From an uncultured Alkalilimnicola sp. (lineage in GTDB: Bacteria > Pseudomonadota > Gammaproteobacteria > Nitrococcales > AK92): DNA of 64,000 nt. The notes beneath the pieces were generated by a model. The model saw nothing but the letters and a program-made list of their open reading frames with translations, was not told the origin of the DNA and searched no databases. Location of the stretch: contig CALGAN010000015.1 of NCBI GenBank assembly GCA_937951875.1, forward strand, positions 19,330 to 83,329, in the 5' to 3' direction. Below, piece after piece: positions 7,942 through 16,954 of the stretch. Positions within the stretch are counted from its first letter, which is position 1. Each line of letters starts with the position of its first letter. Made by a program: the position numbers and the translations under genes.

Positions 7942-8421
7942 TCAGATCGAGGCGACCTCCTGCCACTCCTCCTTGGTGAGCAGCTTGTTCACATCCACCA
8001 GGATCAGCAGTTCGTTATTACGGCTGACCACGCCGTAAATATAGCGGGACGATTCCTCGTTGCCGACGTTGGGCGCGGTGTCGACCTCGCTCTGCTTGAC
8101 CTCCACCACCTCGGCCACCGAATCAACCAGGATGCCGGCGATCTGATCGCCCGCCTCGATCACCACGATCCGGCACGAGCTATCCGGCTCGCGCGGCGGC
8201 AAGCCGAAACGCATACGCGTATCGATCACCGTCACCACGTTGCCGCGCAGGTTGATGATGCCCATGACGAAACTGGGCGCGCCCGGCACCGGCGCGATCT
8301 CGGTCATCGGCAGCACTTCCTGCACTTGCATGACGTTGATGCCGTAGACCTCGTCGTCCAAGGCGAAGGTCACCCACTGGCTGCCGGTATCCGCCGCCTG
8401 TCGGCGTGCTGCTTCCGCCAT
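7942..8421 (-). CDS. cheW: Chemotaxis coupling protein CheW
   Basis: This 159-residue single CheW domain links chemoreceptors to CheA in the polar signalling array. Typical features are WVTFALDDEVYGINVMQVQEV, the receptor-contact region IINLRGNVVTVIDTRMRFGL, and the C-terminal RYIYGVVSRNNELLILVDV. The length is normal for the family. It lies downstream of parC and parP in the motC-to-DUF2802 gene string, with 42 bases to parP. It acts in the cytoplasm at the membrane-bound array. Confidence 0.95.
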   Translation of the reverse strand: MAEAARRQAADTGSQWVTFALDDEVYGINVMQVQEVLPMTEIAPVPGAPSFVMGIINLRGNVVTVIDTRMRFGLPPREPDSSCRIVVIEAGDQIAGILVDSVAEVVEVKQSEVDTAPNVGNEESSRYIYGVVSRNNELLILVDVNKLLTKEEWQEVASI

Positions 8422-8463
8422 TGCGAATCTCCGTGAATCTGTTCGGTCGTTACTGTTGATGAC

Positions 8464-9258
8464 TCATATATCGGTCGTCGGGGCCGATTGTTTAGCCGTC
8501 CCGCCCAGCATGGCGCCGAACGCCTCGGTATCGAGCAGGGCGCAGAGATGATCCACCACCGTGCCCGCCAGCCACGGGCGGCGGCCGGCGGCGGTGCGCC
8601 ATTTCACCTCCTCCGGCTCCAGCCGCAGCACTTCGCCGATGCTGCTGCACGTCAGCCCCCAGCGGCCGTCGCCCACCACCAGGATGTGCCTGGCCGGCAC
8701 CGGTTCACGCCGCTTGTCCGGCGGCAACACCAGCCGGGCGGTGTCGACGATACGCACGTTGCGGTCGCGGTAGCGCAACAGCCCCAAGCACCAGTGAGGC
8801 TGATTGGGCATAGGCGTGACGCCCTGCTCCGGCCACGGAACGACGCTGTGCAGCTTGATCAGCGGCACCGCCAAATTGAGCGCGCCGACCTGGAACAGCA
8901 GCGCCTGGAACGACGGCCGCGCCCAGTCCGGCGGTCCCTGCGGCGCCGGCGGGGCTGCGGGCGCCGGTTCCGCCTGGACGACCGGCGGCGCCGGCTCCAC
9001 GGCCGGGGCTTTCACCACCGCCGGCGCTTGCTCCGCCACCGCTTCCACCGCCGGTGCGGCAGGCGGCTCCGACACCACCGGCCGTACCACGACCGGCGCG
9101 ACCGCCGCCGGCGGTGCCAGCGCGGCCGGATCCCAGTCCTGGATTTCCTCGCCGGGCGCCGCTTCCGGCTCCGCGGGAATCTCCTGCAGCAGCGCGTCCA
9201 GGTAGCTGAGAATCGCGTCCTGTTGCGCCACCAGACTCTTGACGGCCGGCTTGGTCAT
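8464..9258 (-). CDS. parP: ParP-like CheW-domain protein
   Basis: The 264 residues have three parts: a short N-terminal helix (MTKPAVKSLVAQQDAILSYL), a long Pro/Ala/Val-rich linker (about 35-110), and a C-terminal CheW-like domain (about 115-250: FQALLFQVGALNLAVPLIKL, LGLLRYRDRNVRIVDTARLV). This is the layout of ParP, which in vibrios connects ParC to CheA and stabilises the array at the pole. Its ATG overlaps the parC stop by four bases, as expected for partners. The name rests on domain order and neighbours, not on a database match. Confidence 0.8.
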   Translation of the reverse strand: MTKPAVKSLVAQQDAILSYLDALLQEIPAEPEAAPGEEIQDWDPAALAPPAAVAPVVVRPVVSEPPAAPAVEAVAEQAPAVVKAPAVEPAPPVVQAEPAPAAPPAPQGPPDWARPSFQALLFQVGALNLAVPLIKLHSVVPWPEQGVTPMPNQPHWCLGLLRYRDRNVRIVDTARLVLPPDKRREPVPARHILVVGDGRWGLTCSSIGEVLRLEPEEVKWRTAAGRRPWLAGTVVDHLCALLDTEAFGAMLGGTAKQSAPTTDI

Positions 9259-10046
9259 TGCTGCACCGCCTCGCTCGGATCGGGCTGCGTCGCCAGCAGC
9301 TCATCCAACAGCTGTCGATAGGCTTGGCTGCCGCGCGCCCAGGGGTGCAGCACGGTCAGCGGCACGCCCTGCTTGCTGGCCTCGCGCAGCTGGGTATCCA
9401 CCGGAATGGCCCCCGACCAGACCTGGCCGGGATAACTACTGCGCAGCTCGCGCAGCGACTCCAGCGAAGCGCGGGTGCGGCGGTCGAACAAGGTCGGCAC
9501 GATGCGGTACGGCAGCGGCTGCGGACGCGAGCGCTGCACCATGTTCAAGGTGTGAACCATCCGCTCCAACCCTTTCAGCGCCAGGAACTCGGTCTGCACC
9601 GGTATCAGCAGCTCGTCGCAGGCCGCCAGCGCGTTGACCATGAGCACGCCCAGCATGGGCGGACAATCGAGCACCGCGAACTCGAAGCGGTCGGCCAGTG
9701 CCCGCAGCGAACGGCGAATCACCAGGCCCATGCCTGAACGGCCACTGAGCTGGCGGTCGAGGGTGGCGAGCGCGGTCGACGCCGGCAACAGTGCCAGGCC
9801 CGGCACCGAGGTGGCACGCACCACCGCGGCCGCGTTGCTACCGTCGCCGACACCGTTGAAGAGGTCGTAGACGCTGGGTTCGATCGCCTCGGGATCGAAG
9901 CCGAAATAGCTGGTGAGCGAGCCGTGCGGGTCGAGGTCGACCAGCAGCGTGCGCCGGCCGCGCAGCGCCAGCAGCCCCCCCAGATTGACGGCCGTGGTGG
10001 TCTTGCCCACTCCGCCCTTCTGGTTGGCGACGGCCCAGGTCCTCAT
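9255..10046 (-). CDS. parC: ParA-family ATPase ParC (polar chemotaxis array positioning)
   Basis: The 263-residue ParA/MinD-type ATPase has a deviant Walker A KGGVGKTT near residue 11, LLVDLDPHGS (A'), and FAVLDCPPMLG (Walker B). The orphan ParA encoded among che genes in polar flagellates (ParC in vibrios) places chemotaxis arrays at the cell pole and divides them between daughters. There is no parB partner; ParP fills that place next door. It overlaps motD (ATGA) and parP (ATGA), giving a tight translational chain. Confidence 0.87.
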   Translation of the reverse strand: MRTWAVANQKGGVGKTTTAVNLGGLLALRGRRTLLVDLDPHGSLTSYFGFDPEAIEPSVYDLFNGVGDGSNAAAVVRATSVPGLALLPASTALATLDRQLSGRSGMGLVIRRSLRALADRFEFAVLDCPPMLGVLMVNALAACDELLIPVQTEFLALKGLERMVHTLNMVQRSRPQPLPYRIVPTLFDRRTRASLESLRELRSSYPGQVWSGAIPVDTQLREASKQGVPLTVLHPWARGSQAYRQLLDELLATQPDPSEAVQQ

Positions 10047-10951
10047 GGCTGCGCCCCACTCGCCGGCGGGGGCGGCAGGCCAACTTCCGACAACCGCACC
10101 GTGCTCTCTTCGCGCAGCACGTCCATCTCGTAGCGGCTATCCGGCGTGGCCAGCACCACCAGCGCCACCCGCCTGTTCTGGCTGCGCCCCTGGGCAGAGG
10201 CGTTGTCCGCCACCGGTCGATACTCGCCGAACCCGACCGCGGCTAGCCGCTCCGGCGCGATGCCTTCCTCCGCGAACAGCCGCACCACCCGCGCCGCGCG
10301 CGCCGCCGACAGCTCCCAGTTGGACGGATAGAGCCAGGTGTTGATCGGATTGTTGTCGGTGAAGCCCTCCACCCGGATCGGGTTGGGGAAGGGCTTGAGG
10401 ATCTGGGCGATCTGGTGCAGCACCGGGACCGCCTGCGGATTGAGCTCGCCGCTGCCGCTGGCGAACAGGATGCTGGTGCTCAGCTCGATCTCCATCCACA
10501 GCTCGGTGCGGCGGACGGTGATCAGCTCGCTCTCGATCAGCGGTCGCAACGCCACCACCACCTGCTCGGTCATGCGCTGCAGGGCGCCGCCCAGCTCGGG
10601 CGAGGCGTTTAGCACGTCGCCGTCGTTGATGGTGATGCCGGTGGGGATGTCCACCCTATCGACCATGTGATCCGGCAGCGGCATGTTGCGCGGCACCACG
10701 TCCAGGGCCAGCGCCACCTGCTCGCGGGTGCGCGCCAGCTCGCCGATCTGGATCGGCTCGATGGTGCGCGCCGGCGTATGGAACGCCGCGATCAGCGAGT
10801 GCGACAGCGTCCGGTACTTGCCCTCGTTGACCGAGGACACCGCGTACATCACCACGAAGAAGGCGAACAACAGCGTGAGGAAGTCGGCATAGGACACCAT
10901 CCACCGCTCGTGGTTGTTCGCCTCCTCCTGCGTTTTCTTTCTTCGTGCCAT
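10043..10951 (-). CDS. motD: Flagellar stator protein MotD (MotB family)
   Basis: The 302 residues include a basic cytoplasmic N-terminus, a single membrane helix (about 21-42) holding the proton-binding Asp23 in SYADF, a plug/linker, and an OmpA-like peptidoglycan-binding domain (about 140-275: VEGFTDNNPINTWLYPSNWE, LSAARAARVVRLF). With MotC it forms a proton-driven stator unit in the inner membrane, anchored to the wall. The ATG at 10951 was chosen because GAGG lies seven bases upstream; an in-frame extension to 11038 is shadow sequence. The gene lies 34 bases after motC. Confidence 0.93.
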   Translation of the reverse strand: MARRKKTQEEANNHERWMVSYADFLTLLFAFFVVMYAVSSVNEGKYRTLSHSLIAAFHTPARTIEPIQIGELARTREQVALALDVVPRNMPLPDHMVDRVDIPTGITINDGDVLNASPELGGALQRMTEQVVVALRPLIESELITVRRTELWMEIELSTSILFASGSGELNPQAVPVLHQIAQILKPFPNPIRVEGFTDNNPINTWLYPSNWELSAARAARVVRLFAEEGIAPERLAAVGFGEYRPVADNASAQGRSQNRRVALVVLATPDSRYEMDVLREESTVRLSEVGLPPPPASGAQP

Positions 10952-10985
10952 GGCTTGCCTCGACCGTGGTCGGCGCGACCGCCCG

Positions 10986-11729
10986 CTAGCCGTACAGGAA
11001 ACCGCGCAGCTTGGTTTCGATCGCCCGCGGGTTCTCACCCTCCGAGATCGACGCGAACGCCTCGATGAGCATCTCCCGTTCCCGCACCTGGTCGTGGATC
11101 AGCGCCTTGAGCTTGTGCGCTGTCGGCAGGAACAGCAGGTTGGCCGAGCCGACGCCGTAGATGGTGGCCACGAAGGCCACCGCGATGCCCGGGCCGAGCT
11201 TGCTCGGGTCGGCCAGGTTGTTCATCACGTGAATCAGGCCCAGCACCGCGCCGATGATGCCGATGGTCGGCGCGTAGCCGCCCAGCGACTCGAACACCTT
11301 GGCGGCGGACATCTCGACGTGTTCCTGGGTTTCCAGGTCGACCTCGAGCATGCGGCGGATCGCCTCCGGCTCGCTGCCGTCCACCAGCAGCTGCAGCCCC
11401 TTGGCGACGAAGGGATCGCTCTGCTGCTCGATCAGCGACTCCAACCCGAGCAGGCCATCGCGCCGGGCGGTGTGACTCCACTCCATGATCTGCTGGATGC
11501 GTTGCTCCGGATCGCTCTTGGGCGGCACGAACACCCAGCCCAGCCGCTTCAGCGCGAGCTTGAAGATGGGCATCGGCGTTTGCAGCAGCACCGCGCCGAA
11601 GGAGCCGCCCATGACGATCAGGAACGCGGTCAGCTGCAGCAACGAATCGAGGTGCCCGCCCTCCAGGGCATTGCCCAGCAGGATGGCGGTGAAGCCGACC
11701 AGAATGCCGATCAGGGAGAGAATATCCAT
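10986..11729 (-). CDS. motC: Flagellar stator protein MotC (MotA family)
   Basis: This 247-residue protein has four membrane helices in the MotA/TolQ/ExbB arrangement: MDILSLIGILVGFTAILLG at the start, LLQLTAFLIVMGGSFGAVLL, then two C-terminal helices (APTIGIIGAVLGLIHVM and IAVAFVATIYGVGSANLLFL). The cytoplasmic loop carries charged residues (ARRDGLLGLESL, EGENPRAIE) that contact FliG. It pairs with MotD downstream. The presence of the MotCD type rather than only MotAB is usual in Pseudomonas-like polar flagellates. It begins five bases after the cheB stop, so it belongs to the chemotaxis operon. Confidence 0.94.
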   Translation of the reverse strand: MDILSLIGILVGFTAILLGNALEGGHLDSLLQLTAFLIVMGGSFGAVLLQTPMPIFKLALKRLGWVFVPPKSDPEQRIQQIMEWSHTARRDGLLGLESLIEQQSDPFVAKGLQLLVDGSEPEAIRRMLEVDLETQEHVEMSAAKVFESLGGYAPTIGIIGAVLGLIHVMNNLADPSKLGPGIAVAFVATIYGVGSANLLFLPTAHKLKALIHDQVREREMLIEAFASISEGENPRAIETKLRGFLYG

Positions 11730-11734
11730 GCGTG

Positions 11735-12874
11735 TCAGACCATCCTCGCCAGCTCGGCGCCGACCGCATCCAGCGGCAGCACCCGATCCGACAGGCCAGC
11801 CTTGGCCACCGCCGCCGGCATGCCGTAGATCACGCTCGTGGCCTCATCCTGAGACCACACCGTGGAGCCGGTCTGCTTGAGCAGCCGCGCGCCTTCGCAG
11901 CCATCCGAGCCCATGCCGGTCAGCACCACGGCCAAGACTCGGCCGGGACAGGCGCGCGCAGCCTCGGTGAAGGCGATGTCGACGCTGGGCTTGTACAGCT
12001 GATCGGGCGTCGCCGCGAAAATGCGCGCCGTCAACTGGCCGCCAGCCGCGCGCAGCCCCAGTTGCTGGCCGCCGGGCGCCAGCAGCGCCCGACCGGGCAG
12101 CAGCGGATCACCGTCGGCGGCCTCCTTCACCGAGATCGCGCACAGCTCGTTGAGCCGCTCGGCGAAGGCGGCGGTGAAGCTGGCCGGCATGTGCTGGATC
12201 AGCAGGATCGGCAGCGGGAACGACGCCGGCAGCTGGGTCAGCACCCGCTGCAGCGCCACCGGCCCGCCGGTCGAGGTACCGATCACCACCAGGCTGTAGC
12301 GGCCGGCGCGCACCGGTTCGACCGCGCGCCGCTCCGCCACCGCCGGCCGCGGCGCAACCGGCGCGACACCGGCACGGACCGCCGCGGAAGCCGGCGTCGC
12401 CGCCGGAGCGGCCGCCGGCGCGGAGGTCGGAGCCGGAGCCGGGGCCGCCGGCCGCGGCAGTTCGAACCGACCGCGGGCGCGCCGGCCCAGCTCGCGCACC
12501 CGCGCCTGCAGCTGGCGCTTGACCTGCTCGGCGTCAGCGGAGATATCGGCGAAGCGCTTGGGCAGGAAATCCATGGCGCCGGCGTCGAGGGCCTGCAGCG
12601 TCGCGTGCGCGCCCTCGTAGGTAAGCGAGGAGAACATGAGGATCGGCGTAGGCCGCACTCGCATGATCTCGCGCACCGCGGTGATGCCGTCCATCACCGG
12701 CATTTCGATGTCCATGGTGACCACATCCGGCCGCAGGAGCTGGACCTGCTCGATGGCCTCGCGGCCGTTGGCGGCCTCGCCCACCACCTCCAGCTCCGGA
12801 TCGACCTGCAGCATGTCGCGGATACGCCGCCGGAAAAAGCCGGAATCGTCCACGACCAGCACACGCAACTTCAC
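11735..12874 (-). CDS. cheB: Chemotaxis methylesterase CheB
   Basis: The 379-residue response regulator-enzyme has a receiver domain at 1-120 with phospho-acceptor Asp55 (VVTMDIEMPVMDG). An unusually long Pro/Ala linker follows (about 135-190), then the methylesterase domain with Ser in VIGTSTGGP, His in LIQHMP and Asp in LTGMGSDG. CheB removes methyl groups from receptors and is opposed by CheR at 52074-52937. The start is GTG at 12874, with GGGAGG upstream; no ATG fits the receiver domain. It lies 30 bases after cheA. Confidence 0.96.
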   Translation of the reverse strand: MKLRVLVVDDSGFFRRRIRDMLQVDPELEVVGEAANGREAIEQVQLLRPDVVTMDIEMPVMDGITAVREIMRVRPTPILMFSSLTYEGAHATLQALDAGAMDFLPKRFADISADAEQVKRQLQARVRELGRRARGRFELPRPAAPAPAPTSAPAAAPAATPASAAVRAGVAPVAPRPAVAERRAVEPVRAGRYSLVVIGTSTGGPVALQRVLTQLPASFPLPILLIQHMPASFTAAFAERLNELCAISVKEAADGDPLLPGRALLAPGGQQLGLRAAGGQLTARIFAATPDQLYKPSVDIAFTEAARACPGRVLAVVLTGMGSDGCEGARLLKQTGSTVWSQDEATSVIYGMPAAVAKAGLSDRVLPLDAVGAELARMV

Positions 12875-12904
12875 TTGCCAAAACCTCCCGACGTCGACGT
12901 CGGT

Positions 12905-14998
12905 TTACATTCGCGAACCAAACGATTTGATCAGGCTGGGGATGTCGACGATCAGCGCGATCCGCCCATCGCCGGTGATGGTGGAGCCGGCCAACCCCGG
13001 CAGCCCCTGCAGCATCGCCCCCAGCGGCTTGATCACCACTTCTTCCAGGCCGAGCACTTCGTCCACCACGAAGCCGATGGCCTGGTTGCCGAGCAGCACG
13101 GTCACCACCTGGCGCTCGCCGGTGGCGGCCTCGTATTTCCTGACGGTGCCGGCCATGCCGGCCAGCCAGCGCTCGATGAAGAACAGCGGCATGGCCTTGT
13201 TGCGCACCATCACCACCAGGCGCCCATCCACCACGTTGGTCCGCTCGGGATCCAGCTCGAAGATCTCGCGCACCACCGACATCGGCAGCGCGAACTTGCG
13301 GCCCTGCACCATCACCATCAGCGTGGGCAGGATCGCCAGGGTCAGCGGCACCTTGATCTTCATCGTGGTGCCCTCGCCCAGCTTGGAATGGATCTCGACG
13401 GTACCGTTGAGCTGAGAGATGCGGGTCTTCACCACGTCCAGGCCGACACCGCGTCCGGAGACGTCGGAGATCTGGTTCTTGGTGGTGAAGCCGGCCATGA
13501 AGATCAGGTTGAAGCAGTCCTGATGATCGAGGCGCGCCGCCGACTCGCGATCCATCAGGCCCTTCTCCACCGCTTTGCGGCGCAGGAACTCGGGATCCAT
13601 GCCCCGGCCATCGTCGGAGATGGTCAGCAGGATGTGATCACCCTCTTGCTCGGCGGACAGGCGCACCTTGCCCACCCGCGGCTTGCCCGCCATTTCGCGG
13701 TCGGCTGGCTCCTCGATGCCGTGGTCGACGGCGTTGCGCACCAGGTGGATCAACGGATCGGCCAACGCCTCGACCAGGTTCTTGTCCAGGTCGGTTTCCT
13801 CGCCGCGTAGCTCCAGCTCCACCTCCTTGTTGAGGCTGCGCGCCAGATCGCGGATCAGGCGCGGGAAGCGGCCGAACACCTTCTTGATCGGCTGCATCCG
13901 CGTCTTCATCACCGCGGTCTGCAGATCGGAGGTCACCAGCTCCAAATCGGCCACTGCCTGGTTCATACGCTCGTCGTTGAGCAAGCCGCGCAGGGTGCTG
14001 AGGCGGTTGCGCACCAGCACCAGCTCGCCGACCAGGTTCATGATGTCGTCGAGTTTGGCGGTATCGACTCGGACCGTGGCCTCGCCGCTCTTGGCCTTGC
14101 GGCTGTCGGCATCGTCGTCGTCGGCGTCCTTCGCCTTCGGCGCCGCCGGCTCGACCGCCTTGGCAGCCACCGGCGCCGCGGCCTTCGGCGCGACGGCGGG
14201 CTTGGCCGCCGGCTTCGGCGCCGCCGTGCCCGGCGCCCGCCCCTTGCCGTGCAGGCTATCGAGCAGCTGCTCGAATTCTTCCTCGCTGATCTGATCGTCG
14301 GCACCGCCCTGGGCCGGCGGCGCCGCGACCGCGGCCGCCTTGGGCGCGCCTACCGGTGGCTTGCCCTTGCCGTGCAGGGCGTCCAGCAGCTGCTCGAATT
14401 CCTCGTCGGTGATGTCGTCGCTGCCGGCCGCTGCCGGCGCGGCGGCCGGCGTGGCCGGTGCCGCCTGGGCGTTGTCGTCGAGCGCGTTCAGCAGCGCCTC
14501 GAACTCCTGATCGCTGATGTCGCCGGCGTTCTCCGCCGCGCTCACCACGGGATCGACGGCCGGAGCCGGGCTCGCCGCCGGCGCGGCCGGCTGGGGCGGC
14601 TGCTCGGAATCGGGGTGGTTGAGCGCCTCCAGCGCCTGCAGCAGCTCCGGCGGGGCGGGGCGCGGCTCGCGGCCGTCTTCGAGGTCGCCGAATTGCGCCT
14701 GCACCACGTCCAGCACCTTCAGCACCACGTCCATCAATTCGGGCGTGATGGTCTTGTCGCCCTGACGCAGCAGGTTGAACAGATCCTCGGTGCGGTGGCA
14801 GACCGCCACCAGCGCGTCGAAATTGAGGAAGCCGGCGCCGCCCTTGATGGTGTGGAACCCACGGAAAACGGCATTGAGCAGCTCCCGATCGTCCGGGCGC
14901 TGCTCCAGATCGACGAGTTGCTCCTGCAACTGCTCGAGGATCTCGCGCGACTCGATCAGGAAATCCTGAACGATATCATCGTCTGTGTCGTAGGCCAT
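12905..14998 (-). CDS. cheA: Chemotaxis histidine kinase CheA
   Basis: The 697 residues are an HPt domain with phospho-His49 (FRGFHTIKGGAGF), a long Ala/Pro-rich region (about 131-305), a dimerisation helix pair (DIMNLVGELVLVRNRLS), the ATPase domain (NAVDHGIE, DDGRGMD, GRGVGLDVV) and a C-terminal CheW-like domain. The linker carries three similar motifs, ISDQEFEALL (160-174), DDITDEEFEQLLDALHGKG (194-213) and DQISEEEFEQLLDSLHGKG (234-253). These resemble the localisation (LID-type) segments through which CheA meets ParC/ParP. CheA phosphorylates CheY, CheB and probably CheV. It sits between cheZ and cheB in one operon. Confidence 0.97.
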   Translation of the reverse strand: MAYDTDDDIVQDFLIESREILEQLQEQLVDLEQRPDDRELLNAVFRGFHTIKGGAGFLNFDALVAVCHRTEDLFNLLRQGDKTITPELMDVVLKVLDVVQAQFGDLEDGREPRPAPPELLQALEALNHPDSEQPPQPAAPAASPAPAVDPVVSAAENAGDISDQEFEALLNALDDNAQAAPATPAAAPAAAGSDDITDEEFEQLLDALHGKGKPPVGAPKAAAVAAPPAQGGADDQISEEEFEQLLDSLHGKGRAPGTAAPKPAAKPAVAPKAAAPVAAKAVEPAAPKAKDADDDDADSRKAKSGEATVRVDTAKLDDIMNLVGELVLVRNRLSTLRGLLNDERMNQAVADLELVTSDLQTAVMKTRMQPIKKVFGRFPRLIRDLARSLNKEVELELRGEETDLDKNLVEALADPLIHLVRNAVDHGIEEPADREMAGKPRVGKVRLSAEQEGDHILLTISDDGRGMDPEFLRRKAVEKGLMDRESAARLDHQDCFNLIFMAGFTTKNQISDVSGRGVGLDVVKTRISQLNGTVEIHSKLGEGTTMKIKVPLTLAILPTLMVMVQGRKFALPMSVVREIFELDPERTNVVDGRLVVMVRNKAMPLFFIERWLAGMAGTVRKYEAATGERQVVTVLLGNQAIGFVVDEVLGLEEVVIKPLGAMLQGLPGLAGSTITGDGRIALIVDIPSLIKSFGSRM

Positions 14999-15015
14999 GC
15001 GGCACCCTGGAAACG

Positions 15016-15777
15016 CTAGAAACCCAGACTCGAGAGGAGATTGTCGACGTCGTCCTGGCCGCTGACGAACTCGGCGTCGTCACCGCGGCCGGGAATGCGC
15101 GGCCCCTCACCATTGGTTAAAGCCCCATTGGCTATATCGGCAGCGTTCCGATTTTCATCAGTGGTGCCTTCGCGCCCGCCGGAGATCCGCACCAGCTTCA
15201 CCAGGTTGTCCTCGACCTCCTGCACCAGGTTGATCACCCGGCGGATGATCTGGCCGGTGAGGTCCTGGAAGCTCTGCGCCATGAGCGCCTCGGTGAGATT
15301 GCTCTGCACCTTGCCGGTCAGTTCCTCGGCATCGCTGAGGAAGGCCTCCATCTCGCGGCTGAGGTTGCGGAACTCCTCGACCGACATCTGCCGGTTGCGG
15401 AACCGCGCCCACTCGCCGCGCAGCGCCTGCGCCTTGCCACCGAGCGTCTCCATGGCCGGCATGCTCTGCTCGATCGCGTTGAGCGTGCAGGTGGCGGCCT
15501 GCTCGGTCATGGTGATGACGTAGTTCAGCCGCTCACGCGCGTCGGGGATCTCGTGGGCGGTGAGCTCGGTGATCCGGGTATCGAGGCGGAATGCCTTGAG
15601 TGATTCGTGCAACTCACGGGTCAGCAGCCCCAGCTCGCGGAACAGCGCGCTCTCGCGCACCCGCGTCAGTTCATCGACGATACGCTCGGCCTGCTCGGTC
15701 TCGCCCCGCTGCAGGCTCTCCACCAGGCGTTGCGCGGCGTCCAGGTACTGCTGCTTGTTTTGATCTTCGGGAATCAT
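15016..15777 (-). CDS. cheZ: CheY-P phosphatase CheZ
   Basis: The 253 residues are almost wholly helical. The central four-helix bundle carries the catalytic region MAQSFQDLTGQIIRRVINLV, with the Gln that attacks CheY-phosphate. The extreme C-terminus DDVDNLLSSLGF is the conserved CheY-binding peptide. A variable acidic linker joins the two. CheZ is found mainly in beta- and gammaproteobacteria, which fits the host. It lies seven bases after cheY, so the kinase output and its quencher are made together. Confidence 0.95.
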   Translation of the reverse strand: MIPEDQNKQQYLDAAQRLVESLQRGETEQAERIVDELTRVRESALFRELGLLTRELHESLKAFRLDTRITELTAHEIPDARERLNYVITMTEQAATCTLNAIEQSMPAMETLGGKAQALRGEWARFRNRQMSVEEFRNLSREMEAFLSDAEELTGKVQSNLTEALMAQSFQDLTGQIIRRVINLVQEVEDNLVKLVRISGGREGTTDENRNAADIANGALTNGEGPRIPGRGDDAEFVSGQDDVDNLLSSLGF

Positions 15778-15783
15778 AGAGGA

Positions 15784-16188
15784 TCAGCTCCCGGTGCCGG
15801 CATTCACACGCTCGAAGATCTTCTCGATTTTTTCCTTGAGGGTGATCGCGGTGAACGGCTTGACGATGTAGCCGTTCACGCCGGCCTGAGCGGCGGCGAT
15901 GATCTGCTCGCGCTTGGCTTCGGCGGTCACCATCAGCACCGGCAGGTGGCAGAGCTCCGGATCGGCGCGCACGTGCTTGAGCAGCTCGAGCCCGGTCATG
16001 CCCGGCATGTTCCAGTCGGTGATCAGGAAATCGAAACCGCCCTTCTTGAGCATCGGCAGCGCGGTGTTGCCGTCGTCCGCTTCATGCGTGTTCGTGAACC
16101 CCAAGTCCCGCAGGAGGTTCTTGATGATTCGCCGCATCGTGGAGAAATCGTCCACGATCAGGATCTTGATGTTCTTGTCGATCTGCAC
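15784..16188 (-). CDS. cheY: Chemotaxis response regulator CheY
   Basis: This is a 134-residue single receiver domain with acidic pair Asp13/Asp14 ([10 protein letters not shown]), phospho-acceptor Asp58 ([11 protein letters not shown]), Thr in VTAEA and Lys in YIVKPF. When phosphorylated it binds FliM/FliN to switch motor rotation. The start is set at GTG 16188 because GGGGG lies seven bases upstream and the protein then has the family's length; the upstream in-frame extension to 16227 adds unlikely residues. It is the first chemotaxis gene after fliA, 46 bases downstream. Confidence 0.95.
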   Translation of the reverse strand: MQIDKNIKILIVDDFSTMRRIIKNLLRDLGFTNTHEADDGNTALPMLKKGGFDFLITDWNMPGMTGLELLKHVRADPELCHLPVLMVTAEAKREQIIAAAQAGVNGYIVKPFTAITLKEKIEKIFERVNAGTGS

Positions 16189-16234
16189 CTGACAACCCCC
16201 TATGAGGCCGATCGGCCTGCAAGGCACGTCTTAT

Positions 16235-16954
16235 CTATATCCAATCGGCCATTTGAGCCTTGAGCTTTAGCAGGATCCGGCCGTGGATCTGGCTGACCCG
16301 CGATTCGCTGACCCCCAACACGGCACCGATCTCCTTGAGGTTCAGCTCTTCGTCGTAGTAAAGCTGCATCACCAGCTGCTCGCGCTCGGACAGGCTGGCG
16401 ATGGCGGCCGCCAGCGACGCCTGAAATCCTTCCTGCTGCAGATGCCCCAGCGGGTTGGGTTCGTCCGCCGCGATTTCCGGCGTTTCCCCCGATTCGGGGT
16501 CTTCCTGGTCGATGCTGAAGATCTTCGAGGACGCGACATCCTGAAGAATCTGATGATATTCGTCCAGACTGATGCCCAGCCGCTCGGCCACCTCGGCATC
16601 CTTGGCGTCGCGCCCCGTCTCGCGCTCGATGGCATGGATCGCCTCCGCCACCTCCCGCGCCTTGCGGTGCACCGAGCGCGGGGTCCAGTCCAGGCGACGG
16701 ATCTCATCCAGCATGGCGCCGCGGATGCGAATCCCGGCATAGGTCTGGAAACTGGCGCCCTGCGAGGCGTCGTACTGCTTGTACGCCTCCAGCAGGCCGA
16801 TCATGCCGGCCTGGATCAGATCCTCCAGCAGCACCGACGGCGGCAGGCGGCTGATCAGGTGCATGGCGATACGCTTGACCAGCGGCGCGTACTGCACCAC
16901 CAGATCGTTGTCGGTCTGACGCTGTACCTGCGAGTACATGGCGTGGCCGAGCAT
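16235..16954 (-). CDS. fliA: Sigma-28 factor FliA
   Basis: The 239-residue flagellar sigma factor has region 2 (QYAPLVKRIA, EDLIQAGMIGLLEAYKQYD, GIRIRGAMLDEIRRLDW), region 3 (VAERLGISLDEYHQIL) and region 4 helix-turn-helix (LNLKEIGAVLGVSESRVSQI). It directs polymerase to the TAAA-N15-GCCGATAA promoters seen before fliC, flgK, flgM and cheV, and is held inactive by FlgM (55045-55353) until the hook is complete. ATG 16954 overlaps the flhG stop (TGATG); a second ATG at 16939 is possible. It is the hinge between the flh and che genes. Confidence 0.96.
   Translation of the reverse strand: MLGHAMYSQVQRQTDNDLVVQYAPLVKRIAMHLISRLPPSVLLEDLIQAGMIGLLEAYKQYDASQGASFQTYAGIRIRGAMLDEIRRLDWTPRSVHRKAREVAEAIHAIERETGRDAKDAEVAERLGISLDEYHQILQDVASSKIFSIDQEDPESGETPEIAADEPNPLGHLQQEGFQASLAAAIASLSEREQLVMQLYYDEELNLKEIGAVLGVSESRVSQIHGRILLKLKAQMADWI

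Noticed and set aside
9255..10046. Plasmid partition system (ParA)
   Set aside because: There is no parB or parS-like repeat, and the gene is locked by overlaps between motD and parP; the chemotaxis ParC role fits better.
11732..13810. 692-codon open frame on the plus strand across cheB and cheA
   Set aside because: It is the shadow of cheB/cheA on the other strand: rich in His, Arg and Gln, no domain, typical of antisense frames in GC-rich DNA.
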